64,000 nt of DNA, taken from contig JAEUJY010000172.1 of assembly GCA_016794525.1 (NCBI GenBank), positions 1 through 64,000 of the forward strand. The letters run 5' to 3'. Of the stretch, positions 20,586-32,418 are shown piece by piece. This stretch comes from Myxococcales bacterium. Lineage in GTDB: Bacteria > Myxococcota_A > Polyangia > Haliangiales > Haliangiaceae. Numbering within the stretch: the stretch's first letter is position 1; every line of letters starts with the position of its first letter. Both the position numbers and the translations under genes were made by a program. The notes under the pieces are model-generated. The model worked only from the letters and a program-made list of their open reading frames with translations, searched no databases and was not told where the DNA came from.

Positions 20586-20637
20586 TGCGCAACCGCTGCG
20601 ATCGGCGCGAACGCTGCGCAACGGGTGCGCGTTTCCT
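20586..20637. promoter_or_regulatory. direct repeats and operator-like sequence upstream of the nos promoter
   Basis: Two 15-bp direct repeats of pattern TGCGCAAC-N-G-N-TGCG lie at 20586-20600 and 20615-20629, 29 bp apart. The second merges into TGCGCGTTTC (20626-20635), a 10-mer also present, inverted, in the RIC-nirK intergenic palindrome. The position about 35-85 bp upstream of the predicted start fits activator binding. Function is inferred. Confidence 0.45.
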
Positions 20638-20647
20638 GAGCACCGCG

Positions 20648-22210
<1,563 letters not shown>

Positions 22211-22275
22211 GTTGTCGCGGGCACAATGCAGCCATCAGGCCAACGGCCTGTGGGGTGGCCGGCGCGAGCGATCCG

Positions 22276-23187
22276 CTAGCGGGTCGCGGTGCCCTTGACC
22301 CGACGGCGCGCGCCCGTGGCCTTGGCCCGGGCGGCGGTCGGGGCGGGCTTGATCCGCGCGCCCGGCGCGCCGGCGTCGAGCCAGGCGGCGGTCCGCGCGA
22401 AGTCGGCGAACCGGGTGGCCTTGGCCTCGGCGCCCAGGAACGCCAGCAGGTAGCGATGGCCGTCGATCTCGGCGCCGGTGATGAAGCAGTAGCCCGCCGC
22501 GCGGGTGAACCCGGTCTTGCCGCCGGTGACCTTGTACGTGCCGGCGACCATCGGCTGGTTGGTCGAGCCGTAGGCGATCTTGTTGGCGCCCGAGCGCGAC
22601 TTCACGACGTAGTAGGTGGTCCCCATGATCTCGGCCAGCACGGGGTCCTTCTGGGCCGCGCGCAGCGCCAGCGCCATCTCCCGGGCGGTCGAGACGTTGC
22701 CGCGCAGGCCCGACGAGTCGGTGAACTTGGTCTTCTTGAGGCCCAGGTCCTTGGCCACGTCGTTCATCGCCGCGATCAGCTGGTCGCGGGTCATCCCGGC
22801 GGCGCGCCCGAGCGCGGTCGGCGCCCGGTTGTCGGACGAGATCAGCATCGCCCGCAGCAGGTCGTGGTTGCGGAACGACTGGCCCACGTCCAGCCGCGTC
22901 CGCGAGCCGCCCTTCGCGGCGCGGGCGTCGTCGCGGGTGATCTCGGTCCAGTCGTCGAGGGCGATCTTGTGCTTCCGCACCGCCATCGCCACGAAGATCT
23001 TCGTCGTCGACGCGATGGCCCGGACGGAGTCCGCGTCTTTGGCGAAGATCTCGGCTCCGGTGTCGGCGTCGATCACGACCGCCGAACGCGACTTGATCTC
23101 GGGGAGTTCCGACGGCTTATCGGCCATCGCAGGCCCGGAGATCAGCCCCCACAGCAGCAGGGATGTCACGAACGCGGCCGTGCGCAT
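22276..23187 (-). CDS. D-alanyl-D-alanine carboxypeptidase/endopeptidase (PBP, S11 family)
   Basis: 303 aa from ATG 23187, chosen because it begins a Sec signal peptide ending GPAMA; a longer in-frame opening exists upstream but adds a charged leader. All three S11 motifs are present: STTK (IASTTKIF), SxN as SSDN, and KTG as GGKTG. It trims peptidoglycan stem peptides or cross-links in the periplasm. The C-terminal tail is basic rather than the amphipathic helix of DacA, closer to PbpG-type enzymes. Same strand as norR, 65 bp upstream of it. Confidence 0.92.
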   Translation of the reverse strand: MRTAAFVTSLLLWGLISGPAMADKPSELPEIKSRSAVVIDADTGAEIFAKDADSVRAIASTTKIFVAMAVRKHKIALDDWTEITRDDARAAKGGSRTRLDVGQSFRNHDLLRAMLISSDNRAPTALGRAAGMTRDQLIAAMNDVAKDLGLKKTKFTDSSGLRGNVSTAREMALALRAAQKDPVLAEIMGTTYYVVKSRSGANKIAYGSTNQPMVAGTYKVTGGKTGFTRAAGYCFITGAEIDGHRYLLAFLGAEAKATRFADFARTAAWLDAGAPGARIKPAPTAARAKATGARRRVKGTATR

Positions 23188-23351
23188 CGATCCAGATGTA
23201 CCATGCACCACTCGCGGGCGCGAAAAACCAGCAAGACGGACGCCCAAGCCGCCCCCGGGCCACAGCGTCTTACCCGTCGCCACTGTTTGCCGAGGTGACG
23301 GTACGCCGCCCGGCCGCTGGATGCGTTACACTCGAGACTGCGGGAGGACAC

Positions 23352-25142
<1,791 letters not shown>

Positions 25143-25187
25143 GCCGCGTCTCGCGCGCCTCGCGTCTCTCGTTTCCGGAACCCGACC

Positions 25188-26456
25188 ATGACCCACGCCT
25201 ATCGCCTCGTCGCCCTGCTCTCGACCGTCCTCGCCGTTGCCGTCGTCGCCCCTGGCGACGCGGTGGCGCAGCAGAGCGACACGATCCAGCCCAACGACCC
25301 GGAGCTGGTCCCGCCGTCCACCAACGATCCGACCGAGCGCGCCAAGGCGTTCTACATGCGCGGCCGGAAGAACTACGACCTCGGCCGCTTCCGCCGTGCG
25401 ATCGCGCTGTACGAGCGCGCGTACGAGGAGCTGCCCGACGCCGCGTTCCTGTTCAACATCGCGCAGGCCTACCGCCAGCTCGACGAGTGCAAGGACGCCC
25501 AGTTCTTCTACAAGCGCTACCTGTCGGTCGCCAAGGACGTGACCGCGGCGCAGAAGAAGGAGATCGAGGGCCACATCGCCGCGCTCACCGAGTGCGTCAA
25601 GAAGCAGGAGGACATCCGCAACCGCCCGCCCGGCGGCACCATCCCGCCCGACGGCATCGGCACCACCGGCGGTGGCGGTGGCGGCACGGGGGATGGCGGC
25701 ACCGGCACCGGCGGGACCGGCGGCACGGGCACCGGCGGGACCGGCGGCACCGGCACCGGCGGGACCGGCGGCACGGGCACCGGCGGCACGGGTGGCACCG
25801 GCGGCACCGGCGGTGACACCGGCGGCGATCGCGTCGGCGACACCGGCGGCGGCGGCGGGGGCGGTGGTGGCGACATCGACGACGGCGGCGATGGCGGTGA
25901 CGACGGCGAGCCGTCGGCCACCAAGCGCCCGCACCTGGTCGCGCTGTTCGCGCGCGGCGGCGGCGCGCGCTTCGCCGCGGGCGACCTCTCGACCTTCGTG
26001 TCGGCGGCGGGCCTGACCGCGGGCTATCCGCTCGGGCTGAACGACAAGCTGACGCTCGACCTGGGCGCCGCGTTCGGCTTCATGCCGGTGCCGTGGAACG
26101 GCGCGATGAGCACCTCGGGCACGTCGTCGCTCATCACCGTCGGCGCTCACGCCGGCGCGACCTACGAGGTGGCGCCCAAGATCGGCGTCCGCGGCGAGTT
26201 CGACATCGGCGGCCTGTTCCTGACCGGCCTCGAGGAGGGCAACCCCTTCACCACCGGCGCCCGCGCGGCGACCGGCGCGCTGAGCATGCTGTCGGTGCGC
26301 GCCGCGGTGGCCGCCGAGTACGCGTTCAACGCCAACCTGTCGCTGGTCGTGACGCCGGTGGCGTTCACGTACAGCCCGCCCCACGCCGACCTGGCGATGG
26401 GGGTCGACTCGATCACGCGGATCGAGTTCCTGGGTGGCCTCGGCTACCGCATGTAG
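25188..26456 (+). CDS. secreted TPR protein with Gly/Thr linker and outer-membrane barrel-like domain
   Basis: 422 aa. Sec signal peptide ending AVAQQ. TPR-type helices span about 45-145 ([47 protein letters not shown]). A long GGTGTGGTGG low-complexity linker follows (about 160-240), then a domain of alternating strands ([24 protein letters not shown] ... FLGGLGYRM) ending in an aromatic/Met residue, as in small beta-barrels. It probably bridges periplasm and outer membrane. It follows the PEGA kinase and may be its partner; specific function unknown. Confidence 0.78.
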   Translation: MTHAYRLVALLSTVLAVAVVAPGDAVAQQSDTIQPNDPELVPPSTNDPTERAKAFYMRGRKNYDLGRFRRAIALYERAYEELPDAAFLFNIAQAYRQLDECKDAQFFYKRYLSVAKDVTAAQKKEIEGHIAALTECVKKQEDIRNRPPGGTIPPDGIGTTGGGGGGTGDGGTGTGGTGGTGTGGTGGTGTGGTGGTGTGGTGGTGGTGGDTGGDRVGDTGGGGGGGGGDIDDGGDGGDDGEPSATKRPHLVALFARGGGARFAAGDLSTFVSAAGLTAGYPLGLNDKLTLDLGAAFGFMPVPWNGAMSTSGTSSLITVGAHAGATYEVAPKIGVRGEFDIGGLFLTGLEEGNPFTTGARAATGALSMLSVRAAVAAEYAFNANLSLVVTPVAFTYSPPHADLAMGVDSITRIEFLGGLGYRM

Positions 26457-26575
26457 CGACGGGCCGAGGTCGCGCCATCCGCTGCGGTTGGCGCGTCGGC
26501 CGATGAGTGGCTAACCGTCGCGTGCGGGGGGCGAAGGCCCGCCGCGCGCGCCGCCGGTGATAGGATGGCCGCGCG

Positions 26576-27310
26576 ATGAAGAAATGCCCGTTCTGCGCCG
26601 AGGAGATCCAGGAGGAGGCCATCAAGTGCCGCTTCTGCGGATCGTTCGTGAGCGCGGCGCCGCCCACGGCGGCCCCCGCCGGAGTTCGGCCGGCGGCCGC
26701 GGTCCCGCCCGCCGCCGCGCCCGCCGCGCCGGCCCCCGCGCCTGCGCCCGCGCCGGCGCCGGCCCCCGCGGGCCCGTTCCAGGCCGCGACCGCGTCGCAC
26801 CACGACGCGCCGAAGGAGCGCAAGACGCTGTACGACGGCGCGCCGTCGTGGCGGGCCTACTTCGGCCACTACTTCTTCGGCGCGCTGGCGACGCTGATCG
26901 TGCCGGCGCTCTTCTACAAGATCTTCTCCTGGATCGGCGCCACCTCGAAGAACCGCTTCCTGGTGTTCCTGGTCCTGCTGACGTGCTGCGCGATCTACTT
27001 CTTCGGGCTGTACCTGTACCGCAAGTCGATCCGCTTCCGCGTCACCAGCACGAACATCGAGACCGAGCGCGGCGTGCTGTCGAAGAAGATCGACATCCTC
27101 GAGCTGTGGCGCTGCCGCGACGTCCGCTACAAGCAGAACCTGCTCGATCGGATCCTCGGCATCGCCCACATCGAGATCTTCACCGCCGACGTCACCACGC
27201 CCCACATCGAGATCATCGGCCTGCCGGCCTCGCGGCAGCTGTTCGAGCAGATCCGCGACAGCATCGAGCTGCAGCGCCAGGCGCGCAACGTCTACGGCGT
27301 CGTGAGCTGA
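26576..27310 (+). CDS. zinc-ribbon and bacterial PH (bPH2/YdbS-like) membrane protein
   Basis: 244 aa; ATG 26576 preceded by AGGATGG. The N-terminal zinc ribbon CPFCAEEIQEEAIKCRFCG has two CxxC pairs. A Pro/Ala linker and two transmembrane helices (about 95-150) follow, then a bPH2 (DUF304-like) domain (YRKSIRFRVTSTNIETERGVLSKKIDILELWRCRDV). Such proteins sit in the inner membrane with the PH domain in the cytoplasm. Precise role unknown. It is convergent with the TPR lipoprotein gene. Confidence 0.85.
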   Translation: MKKCPFCAEEIQEEAIKCRFCGSFVSAAPPTAAPAGVRPAAAVPPAAAPAAPAPAPAPAPAPAPAGPFQAATASHHDAPKERKTLYDGAPSWRAYFGHYFFGALATLIVPALFYKIFSWIGATSKNRFLVFLVLLTCCAIYFFGLYLYRKSIRFRVTSTNIETERGVLSKKIDILELWRCRDVRYKQNLLDRILGIAHIEIFTADVTTPHIEIIGLPASRQLFEQIRDSIELQRQARNVYGVVS

Positions 27311-27377
27311 GCGGCCCCGGTTCCGACTCCGGTTTCGGCGCCGCCTCCGGTGACGCTCGTCGCCAGCGCTGCACGAT

Positions 27378-27506
27378 CTGGTTCACGCCGCGCGACCCGC
27401 CCGACCGTCGCGCCGCGCCCGGGAGGCCACGCGGACAGTCGTCTTGGCGGGGAGGCTCGATCCCGGCTTTGCCGGGGTCGAGGGGAGGTTTGGCGACAAA
27501 CCTCCC
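27378..27506 (-). repeat. dispersed two-hairpin intergenic element, copy B
   Basis: Read outward from the end of the minus-strand TPR gene. Hairpin 1 has a 10-bp stem with GCGA loop (27483-27506); hairpin 2 is CTCGATCCCGGC/GCCGGGGTCGAG (27456-27482). A block with ACTGTCCGCGTGGCC, CCCGGG, CGGTCGGGCGGGT and GCGGCGTGAACC (27378-27443) follows. The same block in the same order follows hairpins at 37217-37283. Hairpin 1 begins 3 bp past the stop codon and may end the transcript, though no T-run follows. Confidence 0.75.
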
Positions 27507-27509
27507 TGT

Positions 27510-28742
27510 CTAACGGATGCCGCCCTTCTTCTTGAGCGACTTGATCTCGGCGGTGGCCTTGCCGCGGTCGCCGTCCTCCTTGGGGGCGAGCGACAGGTAC
27601 TTCTCGAACGCGTCGACGCCGAGCTTGTACTTCTTCTGGGCGCTGTAGACCCAGCCGAGGTTGTAGTAGAGGCTGGCGTTCTTCGGGTCCTTGGCCAGCA
27701 TGTCGGTCAGGAACACCTCGGCCTCGGCGTACTGGCCGGCGTCGTACAGCACCAGCGCGAGCTTGACCGCGGCCTTGGGGTGCGGCGGGGTGCCGTCGAG
27801 CGCCTTCTGGTAGGCCGCCTTGGCCTCGTCGATCTTCTTGTTGATGCGCAGCATCTCGCCGTAGACGTAGGCGTAGGTGCCGACGTGGGGCGCCAGCGCG
27901 GCGGCCTTGGCGGCGCTGTTCTCGGCCTCGATGTTGTCGCCCATGTCGTTCTGGGCGATCGCCAGGTTGAACCACGCCTCGGCGAAGTTGGGGTCGATCC
28001 GCACCGCCTGCATCAGGTAGCCGATGCCCTCCTTCACCTCGAACTGGGCGCGGCGGACCACGCCCAGGTGCATCAGCGCGCGCGGCTCGTCGGGCTTGAG
28101 CTTGAGGGCCGAGCGCAGGGTCAGCGCCGCCTCGTCGACCTTGGCCGCCTTCTCGAGGCCGATGCCGTAGGACAGCTGGTACTCGAACTCCTGGGGCGCC
28201 AGCTCGACCGCCTTGCGCAGGTCCTCGAGGCCCTCGTCGGGGCGGCCGGCGCCGACCAGCGCCCGGCCGCGGGCGTCGAAGCCGGCCGGGTTGGTGCCCT
28301 GGAGGTCGACCACCTCGCCGGCGATCTCGATGGCGGTGGTGAAGTCGCTGGCGGCGATCAGCGCGTTGGCGTAGACCAGCGAGCCGTTCGAGTCGGACGG
28401 CTTGGCCTCGTAGTAGGTCTTGGCGACGCCGACGGCGTCGGCCGCGCGGTCGTGCTTGATCAGCAGCGTCACGTGCTCGGTGACGACCTCGAGGGTCAGG
28501 TCGGCCTTCTCGACCTCGCGGTACTTGGCGTCGGCGGTGGCGACGTCGCCGGCGGCCGCCGCGGTGCGGGCGGCCTGGAGCACCGCGACCACCGAGACCT
28601 GATCGGGCTTGGGGGTCGGCTTCTTGGCCTTCTTGGTCGACGAGCCGCCGCACGCCGCGACGGTGAGGGTGGCGGCGGCCAGGGGCAGGGCGGGGCGAGC
28701 CGCCAGGGCGGCGGCCACGAACAGGCGGCGGAGCGTTGTCAC
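27510..28742 (-). CDS. TPR-repeat lipoprotein
   Basis: 410 aa, GTG 28742. Signal peptide with lipobox LTVAACGG and a Lys-rich linker. About eight tetratricopeptide repeats then run to the C-terminus (for example GRPDEGLEDLRKAVELAPQEFEYQLSYGIGL, NPNFAEAWFNLAIAQNDMG-like and ASLYYNLGWVYSAQKKYKLGVDAFEKYLSLAP). It is likely a periplasmic scaffold for protein-protein contacts. The specific partner is unknown. A hairpin element lies directly after its stop. Confidence 0.86.
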   Translation of the reverse strand: MTTLRRLFVAAALAARPALPLAAATLTVAACGGSSTKKAKKPTPKPDQVSVVAVLQAARTAAAAGDVATADAKYREVEKADLTLEVVTEHVTLLIKHDRAADAVGVAKTYYEAKPSDSNGSLVYANALIAASDFTTAIEIAGEVVDLQGTNPAGFDARGRALVGAGRPDEGLEDLRKAVELAPQEFEYQLSYGIGLEKAAKVDEAALTLRSALKLKPDEPRALMHLGVVRRAQFEVKEGIGYLMQAVRIDPNFAEAWFNLAIAQNDMGDNIEAENSAAKAAALAPHVGTYAYVYGEMLRINKKIDEAKAAYQKALDGTPPHPKAAVKLALVLYDAGQYAEAEVFLTDMLAKDPKNASLYYNLGWVYSAQKKYKLGVDAFEKYLSLAPKEDGDRGKATAEIKSLKKKGGIR

Positions 28743-28831
28743 CCCGCGAGGCTAACCGCTGCCGGCGCCTCACGCAAAGCCCGGCGCGGCGATCCGCGAC
28801 CCGCGGTCTCTGGTAGGATCGACCTGCCCCG

Positions 28832-29887
28832 ATGGCCCGGATCCGGATCGTCGATGAATGGCTGCGCTCTCCGGCGTCGCCCCCGACTCACTATCGATCG
28901 ATCATGGTCGTCGCGGAGCGCTGGGCCGAGCAGCGCGTGCTGATGCGCGCCTACGCCGAGAGCGCGGATCAGACGCGCCCGACGATCGTGCTGCACGGCA
29001 CCGAGCTGGCGATCGGCCCGGCCTCGACCGACCCCAACGGCTCGTGGGGCATCCACGTCCAGCCGCCGATCGACGGCCGCGCCCAGGAGCTGCAGGCCCA
29101 GCTCGAGCTCGCGGCCCGGCGGATGGCCGGGTCCAAGGGCAACGCGCCGCGCCTCGAGGACGAGGGCGGCAACTTCGAGCGCAAGCGCACCAACAACTGG
29201 GCGCCCGGCTCGCCGCGCGACGTGCCCGACGCGCCGATCCCGCGCGCGTCGTGGGATCCGGCGGTGGCGGCGTCGCAGCACCTGCCGGCCTACGTCGCGG
29301 CCGGCGCCAGCGCGGCGACGATGGCGCCGGGGCAGCTGGCGACCCTGGTGCCGGCGCCGACCGCCGTGCCGGTGCCGGCGCAGCCCGCCGCCAGCTACGT
29401 CGCGAGCGCGCCGGCGGCCGAGGTGGTGCCGCGCGGCGCCGCCCACGAGTCGAGCCTGGCGGTGGTCGCCCCGACCAACGCCGCCGTCCGCAAGACCCCG
29501 ATGCCGACCCGCCACGACGGCGGCCGCGCCCGGCGCACCACCGGCGTGAAGCACGCCCGCACCGCGCTGGGCTACTCGTCGGGCGCCGGGGCCCAGAGCG
29601 CGATCATCCGGCTCGGCCTCAAGCCCGCCGCGGCGGCGCGCCTGGGTCGCCTGGCCGAGCGCACCGTCCCGGCCGACTTCCAGATCTCGTCGGTCGAGCG
29701 CGACCTGCTCAACGTGCTGGCCGAGCGCGAGCGGCTGAGCGCGCGGATGGTGCGGGACCTGGTCGGCGTGATCGACGCCGTGGCGTGGATGGAGTCGCTG
29801 ATGGCCAAGCTCGAGAGCTACGGCCTCGACCTGGTCGCGCCGGGCGAGCCCGACGGCAGCGAGCCGACCTACCGCGTGCGCTGGTAG
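28832..29887 (+). CDS. hypothetical protein, unknown family
   Basis: 351 aa, ATG 28832. It is soluble, with no signal peptide. The N-terminal 110 residues form a compact domain (MARIRIVDEWLRSP ... QLQAQLELAARRM). A Pro/Ala-rich disordered middle (about 150-230) and a basic stretch (HDGGRARRTTGVKHAR) follow. The C-terminal helical domain (about 255-351) contains QISSVERDLLNVLAERERLSARMVRDLV, which could be a winged-helix-like fold. I do not recognise it. It is convergent with hpd. Confidence 0.75.
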   Translation: MARIRIVDEWLRSPASPPTHYRSIMVVAERWAEQRVLMRAYAESADQTRPTIVLHGTELAIGPASTDPNGSWGIHVQPPIDGRAQELQAQLELAARRMAGSKGNAPRLEDEGGNFERKRTNNWAPGSPRDVPDAPIPRASWDPAVAASQHLPAYVAAGASAATMAPGQLATLVPAPTAVPVPAQPAASYVASAPAAEVVPRGAAHESSLAVVAPTNAAVRKTPMPTRHDGGRARRTTGVKHARTALGYSSGAGAQSAIIRLGLKPAAAARLGRLAERTVPADFQISSVERDLLNVLAERERLSARMVRDLVGVIDAVAWMESLMAKLESYGLDLVAPGEPDGSEPTYRVRW

Positions 29888-29940
29888 CTGGTTGGTGGGC
29901 GGCTGAGCCGCGGTGCGCCGCGCCGGTTCGGGACCGGATC

Positions 29941-29975
29941 GGGCACGGGCACGGGCACGGGCACGGGCACGGGGC
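29941..29975 (+). repeat. GGGCAC hexanucleotide array between convergent genes
   Basis: Five to six perfect GGGCAC units ending in GGGGCAGG lie in the 129-bp gap between two convergent genes. They have the same 6-bp period and G-run character as the arrays at 13.6 and 42.8 kb. No coding potential is seen in the gap. Confidence 0.85.
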
Positions 29976-30016
29976 AGGTTGACGTCGAACCGCCGCCGGC
30001 GGTTCTCCGCAACCTG

Positions 30017-31072
30017 CTAGTGCGCGGTCGGTCCGAGGTAGCCGCGGCGCTCCTGATCGCGCTCGATCGAGCGGAACAGCGCGCCGAAGTTGCCCTCGCC
30101 GAACGACAGGTGGTTGCGGCGCTGGATCAGCTCGATGAAGATCGGGCCGAGCAGGTTCTTGGTGAAGATCTGCAGCAGGTAGCCCTGGTCGTCGCCGTCG
30201 ACCAGCACTTGCCGGCGGGCGATCTCGGCCCGGTCCTCGCGCACGCCGGGCACGCGGTCGAACACCGTCTGGTAGTAGTCGGCGTCGATGTCGAGGAACT
30301 CGATCGGCGTGCCCTCGAGCGCCGCCAGCGACGCCAGCAGGTCGTCGGTGAGGAACGCCAGGTGCTGGATGCCGGGGCCGTTGTACTCCTCGAGGTACTC
30401 GTTGATCTGGCTCTTGGCCTCGGTGCCCTCGTTGATCGGGATGCAGAAGCTGCCGTCGGGCGAGCGCAGCGCGTACGACGTCAGCCCGGTCTGGACGCCG
30501 CGGATGTCGAAGTAGCGCACCTCGGTGAAGCCGAAGACGTCCTTGTAGAAGCCGGCCCACCGCGGCAGCTCGCCCTTGGCGACGTTGTTGGTGAGGTGGT
30601 CGATCGTCGTGAAGCCCTTGCTCGGCACCCGGTCGGGGGCGGTGAGCGGCGCGAAGCCGAGCGCCTCCCAGGTGGCGTTGGCGTCGACGAAGTACAGGAG
30701 CGAGTCGCCGATGCCGAACACCGCCGGCACCGGCGGGCCGTCGCCGCGGCGCAGGTCGCCGTCGGCGGGGCGGGCGCCGCGGGCCACCGCGGTGGTGGCC
30801 GCGGCCTGGGCGTCGCCCACCTTCCAGCCCATCGCGCAGATGCACGGGCCGTGGGCCGCGGTGAAGCGCGCCGCGAAGCCGTCGGGCGCGCGATCGAGCA
30901 GGAGCGCGATGTCGCCCTGCTGGTACAGATCGACGGCGCGGCGCTGGTGGCGCATCGTGCGCGAGAAGCCGAAGCCGAGCAGCATGCGGTGCAGCGCGTC
31001 GGGATCGGGGCCGGCCAGCTCGATGAAGGCCAGGCCGCGCAGGTCGCAGGGGTTCGCGAGAGAAGCGGTCAT
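30017..31072 (-). CDS. hpd: 4-hydroxyphenylpyruvate dioxygenase
   Basis: 351 aa, near the usual 355-360. Fe(II) ligands: His in TTIDHLTNNV, His in IQHLAFLTDD, and Glu in FIELIQRRN. The C-terminal signature GFGEGNFGALF-like SFGEGNFGALFRSIE is intact. It converts 4-hydroxyphenylpyruvate to homogentisate in tyrosine catabolism. It lies downstream of hmgA on the same strand, separated by 162 bp containing a hairpin element. Confidence 0.96.
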   Translation of the reverse strand: MTASLANPCDLRGLAFIELAGPDPDALHRMLLGFGFSRTMRHQRRAVDLYQQGDIALLLDRAPDGFAARFTAAHGPCICAMGWKVGDAQAAATTAVARGARPADGDLRRGDGPPVPAVFGIGDSLLYFVDANATWEALGFAPLTAPDRVPSKGFTTIDHLTNNVAKGELPRWAGFYKDVFGFTEVRYFDIRGVQTGLTSYALRSPDGSFCIPINEGTEAKSQINEYLEEYNGPGIQHLAFLTDDLLASLAALEGTPIEFLDIDADYYQTVFDRVPGVREDRAEIARRQVLVDGDDQGYLLQIFTKNLLGPIFIELIQRRNHLSFGEGNFGALFRSIERDQERRGYLGPTAH

Positions 31073-31147
31073 CGGAGATCCTCGTCGGGGCGGTGGGGGG
31101 CGGTCGCGGTGTTTCGCGTCGCGTTCGGTCGGGCACCGATCAACGCG

Positions 31148-31223
31148 GTGGGTTCTCGCGTATCGGGCGGGGGACCCACGGGGGCATGACCCCGTGGGGG
31201 AGGGTTTGTCGACAAACCCTCCC
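31148..31223 (-). repeat. dispersed two-hairpin intergenic element, copy C
   Basis: Outward from the hmgA stop: a perfect 26-bp palindrome GGGAGGGTTTGTC/GACAAACCCTCCC (31198-31223), a second hairpin CCCACGGGG/CCCCGTGGG (31175-31198), then the core CCCGATACGCGAGAACCCAC (31148-31167). The same core follows hairpins at 37.1 and 51.6 kb. Here the element lies between hmgA and hpd and could reduce read-through into hpd. Confidence 0.78.
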
Positions 31224-31234
31224 AGACGTTCAGC

Positions 31235-32350
31235 TCAGCGCTGCCAGCTCTGCCAGTAGTCGGGGCGCTCGAAGGCGGTCGCGGGCGCGCACACCTCGAG
31301 CGGGCGGCGGGTGTCGATCATCACGGCCACCTCCTCGGTGCGGGTGGCGGCGCCGGTGCGCTCGAAGGCCCGCGCCTGCGGGCCGTGGTGGATGCCCTGC
31401 GGGTGGAACGTCAGCATGCCGGGGCGGATGCCGTCGCGGCTGAAGAAGTCGCCCGCGTGGTAGAAGAGCACCTCGTCGAAGTCGATGTTGGAGTGGTAGA
31501 AGGGCACCTTGAGCGCGCGCGGGTCGCCGTTCTCGAGGGGCCGCGGCGCGAACGTGCAGATCGCGACGCCGGGCGCGATCAGCGTGGTGTGGGCCGACGG
31601 CGGCAGGTGGTAGCGGTCGCTCGACACCGGGCGGATGTCGCGGACGTTGAGCTGCCAGACCGTCAGCGTGCCCTTCCAGCCGACGGTGTCGAGCGGGCAG
31701 TGGCGGTAGTAGACCGAGGTCAGCGCGCCCTGGCGCTGGATCACGACGCGCCACTCGTCGGGCGCGCAGGTGGCGAGGCCGGCGGCGAGCGTCGACCGCT
31801 CGTCGGGCGACGGCACCTTGATCACCGCCGGATCGAACAGCGCGTGCTGGCCGAGCATGCCGCGATCGGGCACCGCCAGCTCGCCGGCGGTCTCGACCAC
31901 CAGCAGCCGGGTCAGGCTGGTCGGCGCCAGCCGGTAGGCGGTGCCGCGCGGGATCACCAGGTAGTCGCCGGGCTCGTAGGCCAGCGGGCCGAAGTCGGTC
32001 TCGAGCCGGCCGGCGCCGGCGTGGACGAACAACAGCTCGTCGCCGTCGGCGTTGCGGAACAGGTACGGCATCGGCTCGGCCAGCGTCACCGTCAGCACCC
32101 GGGCGTCGGCGTTGGCCAGCACCGGCACCCGCGCCGCCAGGTAGTCGCCGGCGGCGACCTCGCCGAGGTCGTACAGCCGCGGCCGCAGCGGGCCCTCGAT
32201 CCGCGACCACGCGACCGGCGCGTTGGTCCGGTACAGGTGCGCGTAGCGGCCGAAGAAGCCGTTGCGCGCGTACTCCTCCTCGACGGTGCCGTCGGGCAGG
32301 GCGACGTGGGCTTGCTGCGCGACCCGGCCGCGCACGTAGGGGATGTCCAT
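31235..32350 (-). CDS. hmgA: homogentisate 1,2-dioxygenase
   Basis: 371 aa, cupin-type. Fe(II)-binding residues lie in the C-terminal block VPFYHSNIDFDEVLFYHAGDF and FHPQGIHHGPQ. It is shorter than the human-type enzyme (about 440 aa), matching the short bacterial homogentisate dioxygenase clade. It opens the homogentisate ring to maleylacetoacetate. Diverges from a LysR-type gene across a 68-bp region with a perfect inverted repeat. Confidence 0.92.
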   Translation of the reverse strand: MDIPYVRGRVAQQAHVALPDGTVEEEYARNGFFGRYAHLYRTNAPVAWSRIEGPLRPRLYDLGEVAAGDYLAARVPVLANADARVLTVTLAEPMPYLFRNADGDELLFVHAGAGRLETDFGPLAYEPGDYLVIPRGTAYRLAPTSLTRLLVVETAGELAVPDRGMLGQHALFDPAVIKVPSPDERSTLAAGLATCAPDEWRVVIQRQGALTSVYYRHCPLDTVGWKGTLTVWQLNVRDIRPVSSDRYHLPPSAHTTLIAPGVAICTFAPRPLENGDPRALKVPFYHSNIDFDEVLFYHAGDFFSRDGIRPGMLTFHPQGIHHGPQARAFERTGAATRTEEVAVMIDTRRPLEVCAPATAFERPDYWQSWQR

Positions 32351-32378
32351 GGGCCCCAGGCTGGCCCACCGCGCCGTG

Positions 32379-32400
32379 GCAAAGAAAGGACAATCTTTGC
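32379..32400. promoter_or_regulatory. LysR-type operator palindrome between hmgA and its divergent regulator
   Basis: Perfect inverted repeat GCAAAGA-N8-TCTTTGC, 22 bp, in the short divergent region. It contains a T-N11-A-type LysR box arrangement and sits 28 bp from the hmgA start codon and 18 bp from the regulator start. A TACAAT (32404-32409) close to -10 consensus lies just before the regulator gene. Confidence 0.72.
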
Positions 32401-32418
32401 GGTTACAATGTGCACAAG

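Noticed and set aside
20596-20635. Other possible -24/-12 sites upstream of the nos cytochrome gene (two further TTGC occurrences)
   Set aside because: Neither has GG at the required 10-base spacing; only 20562-20577 does.
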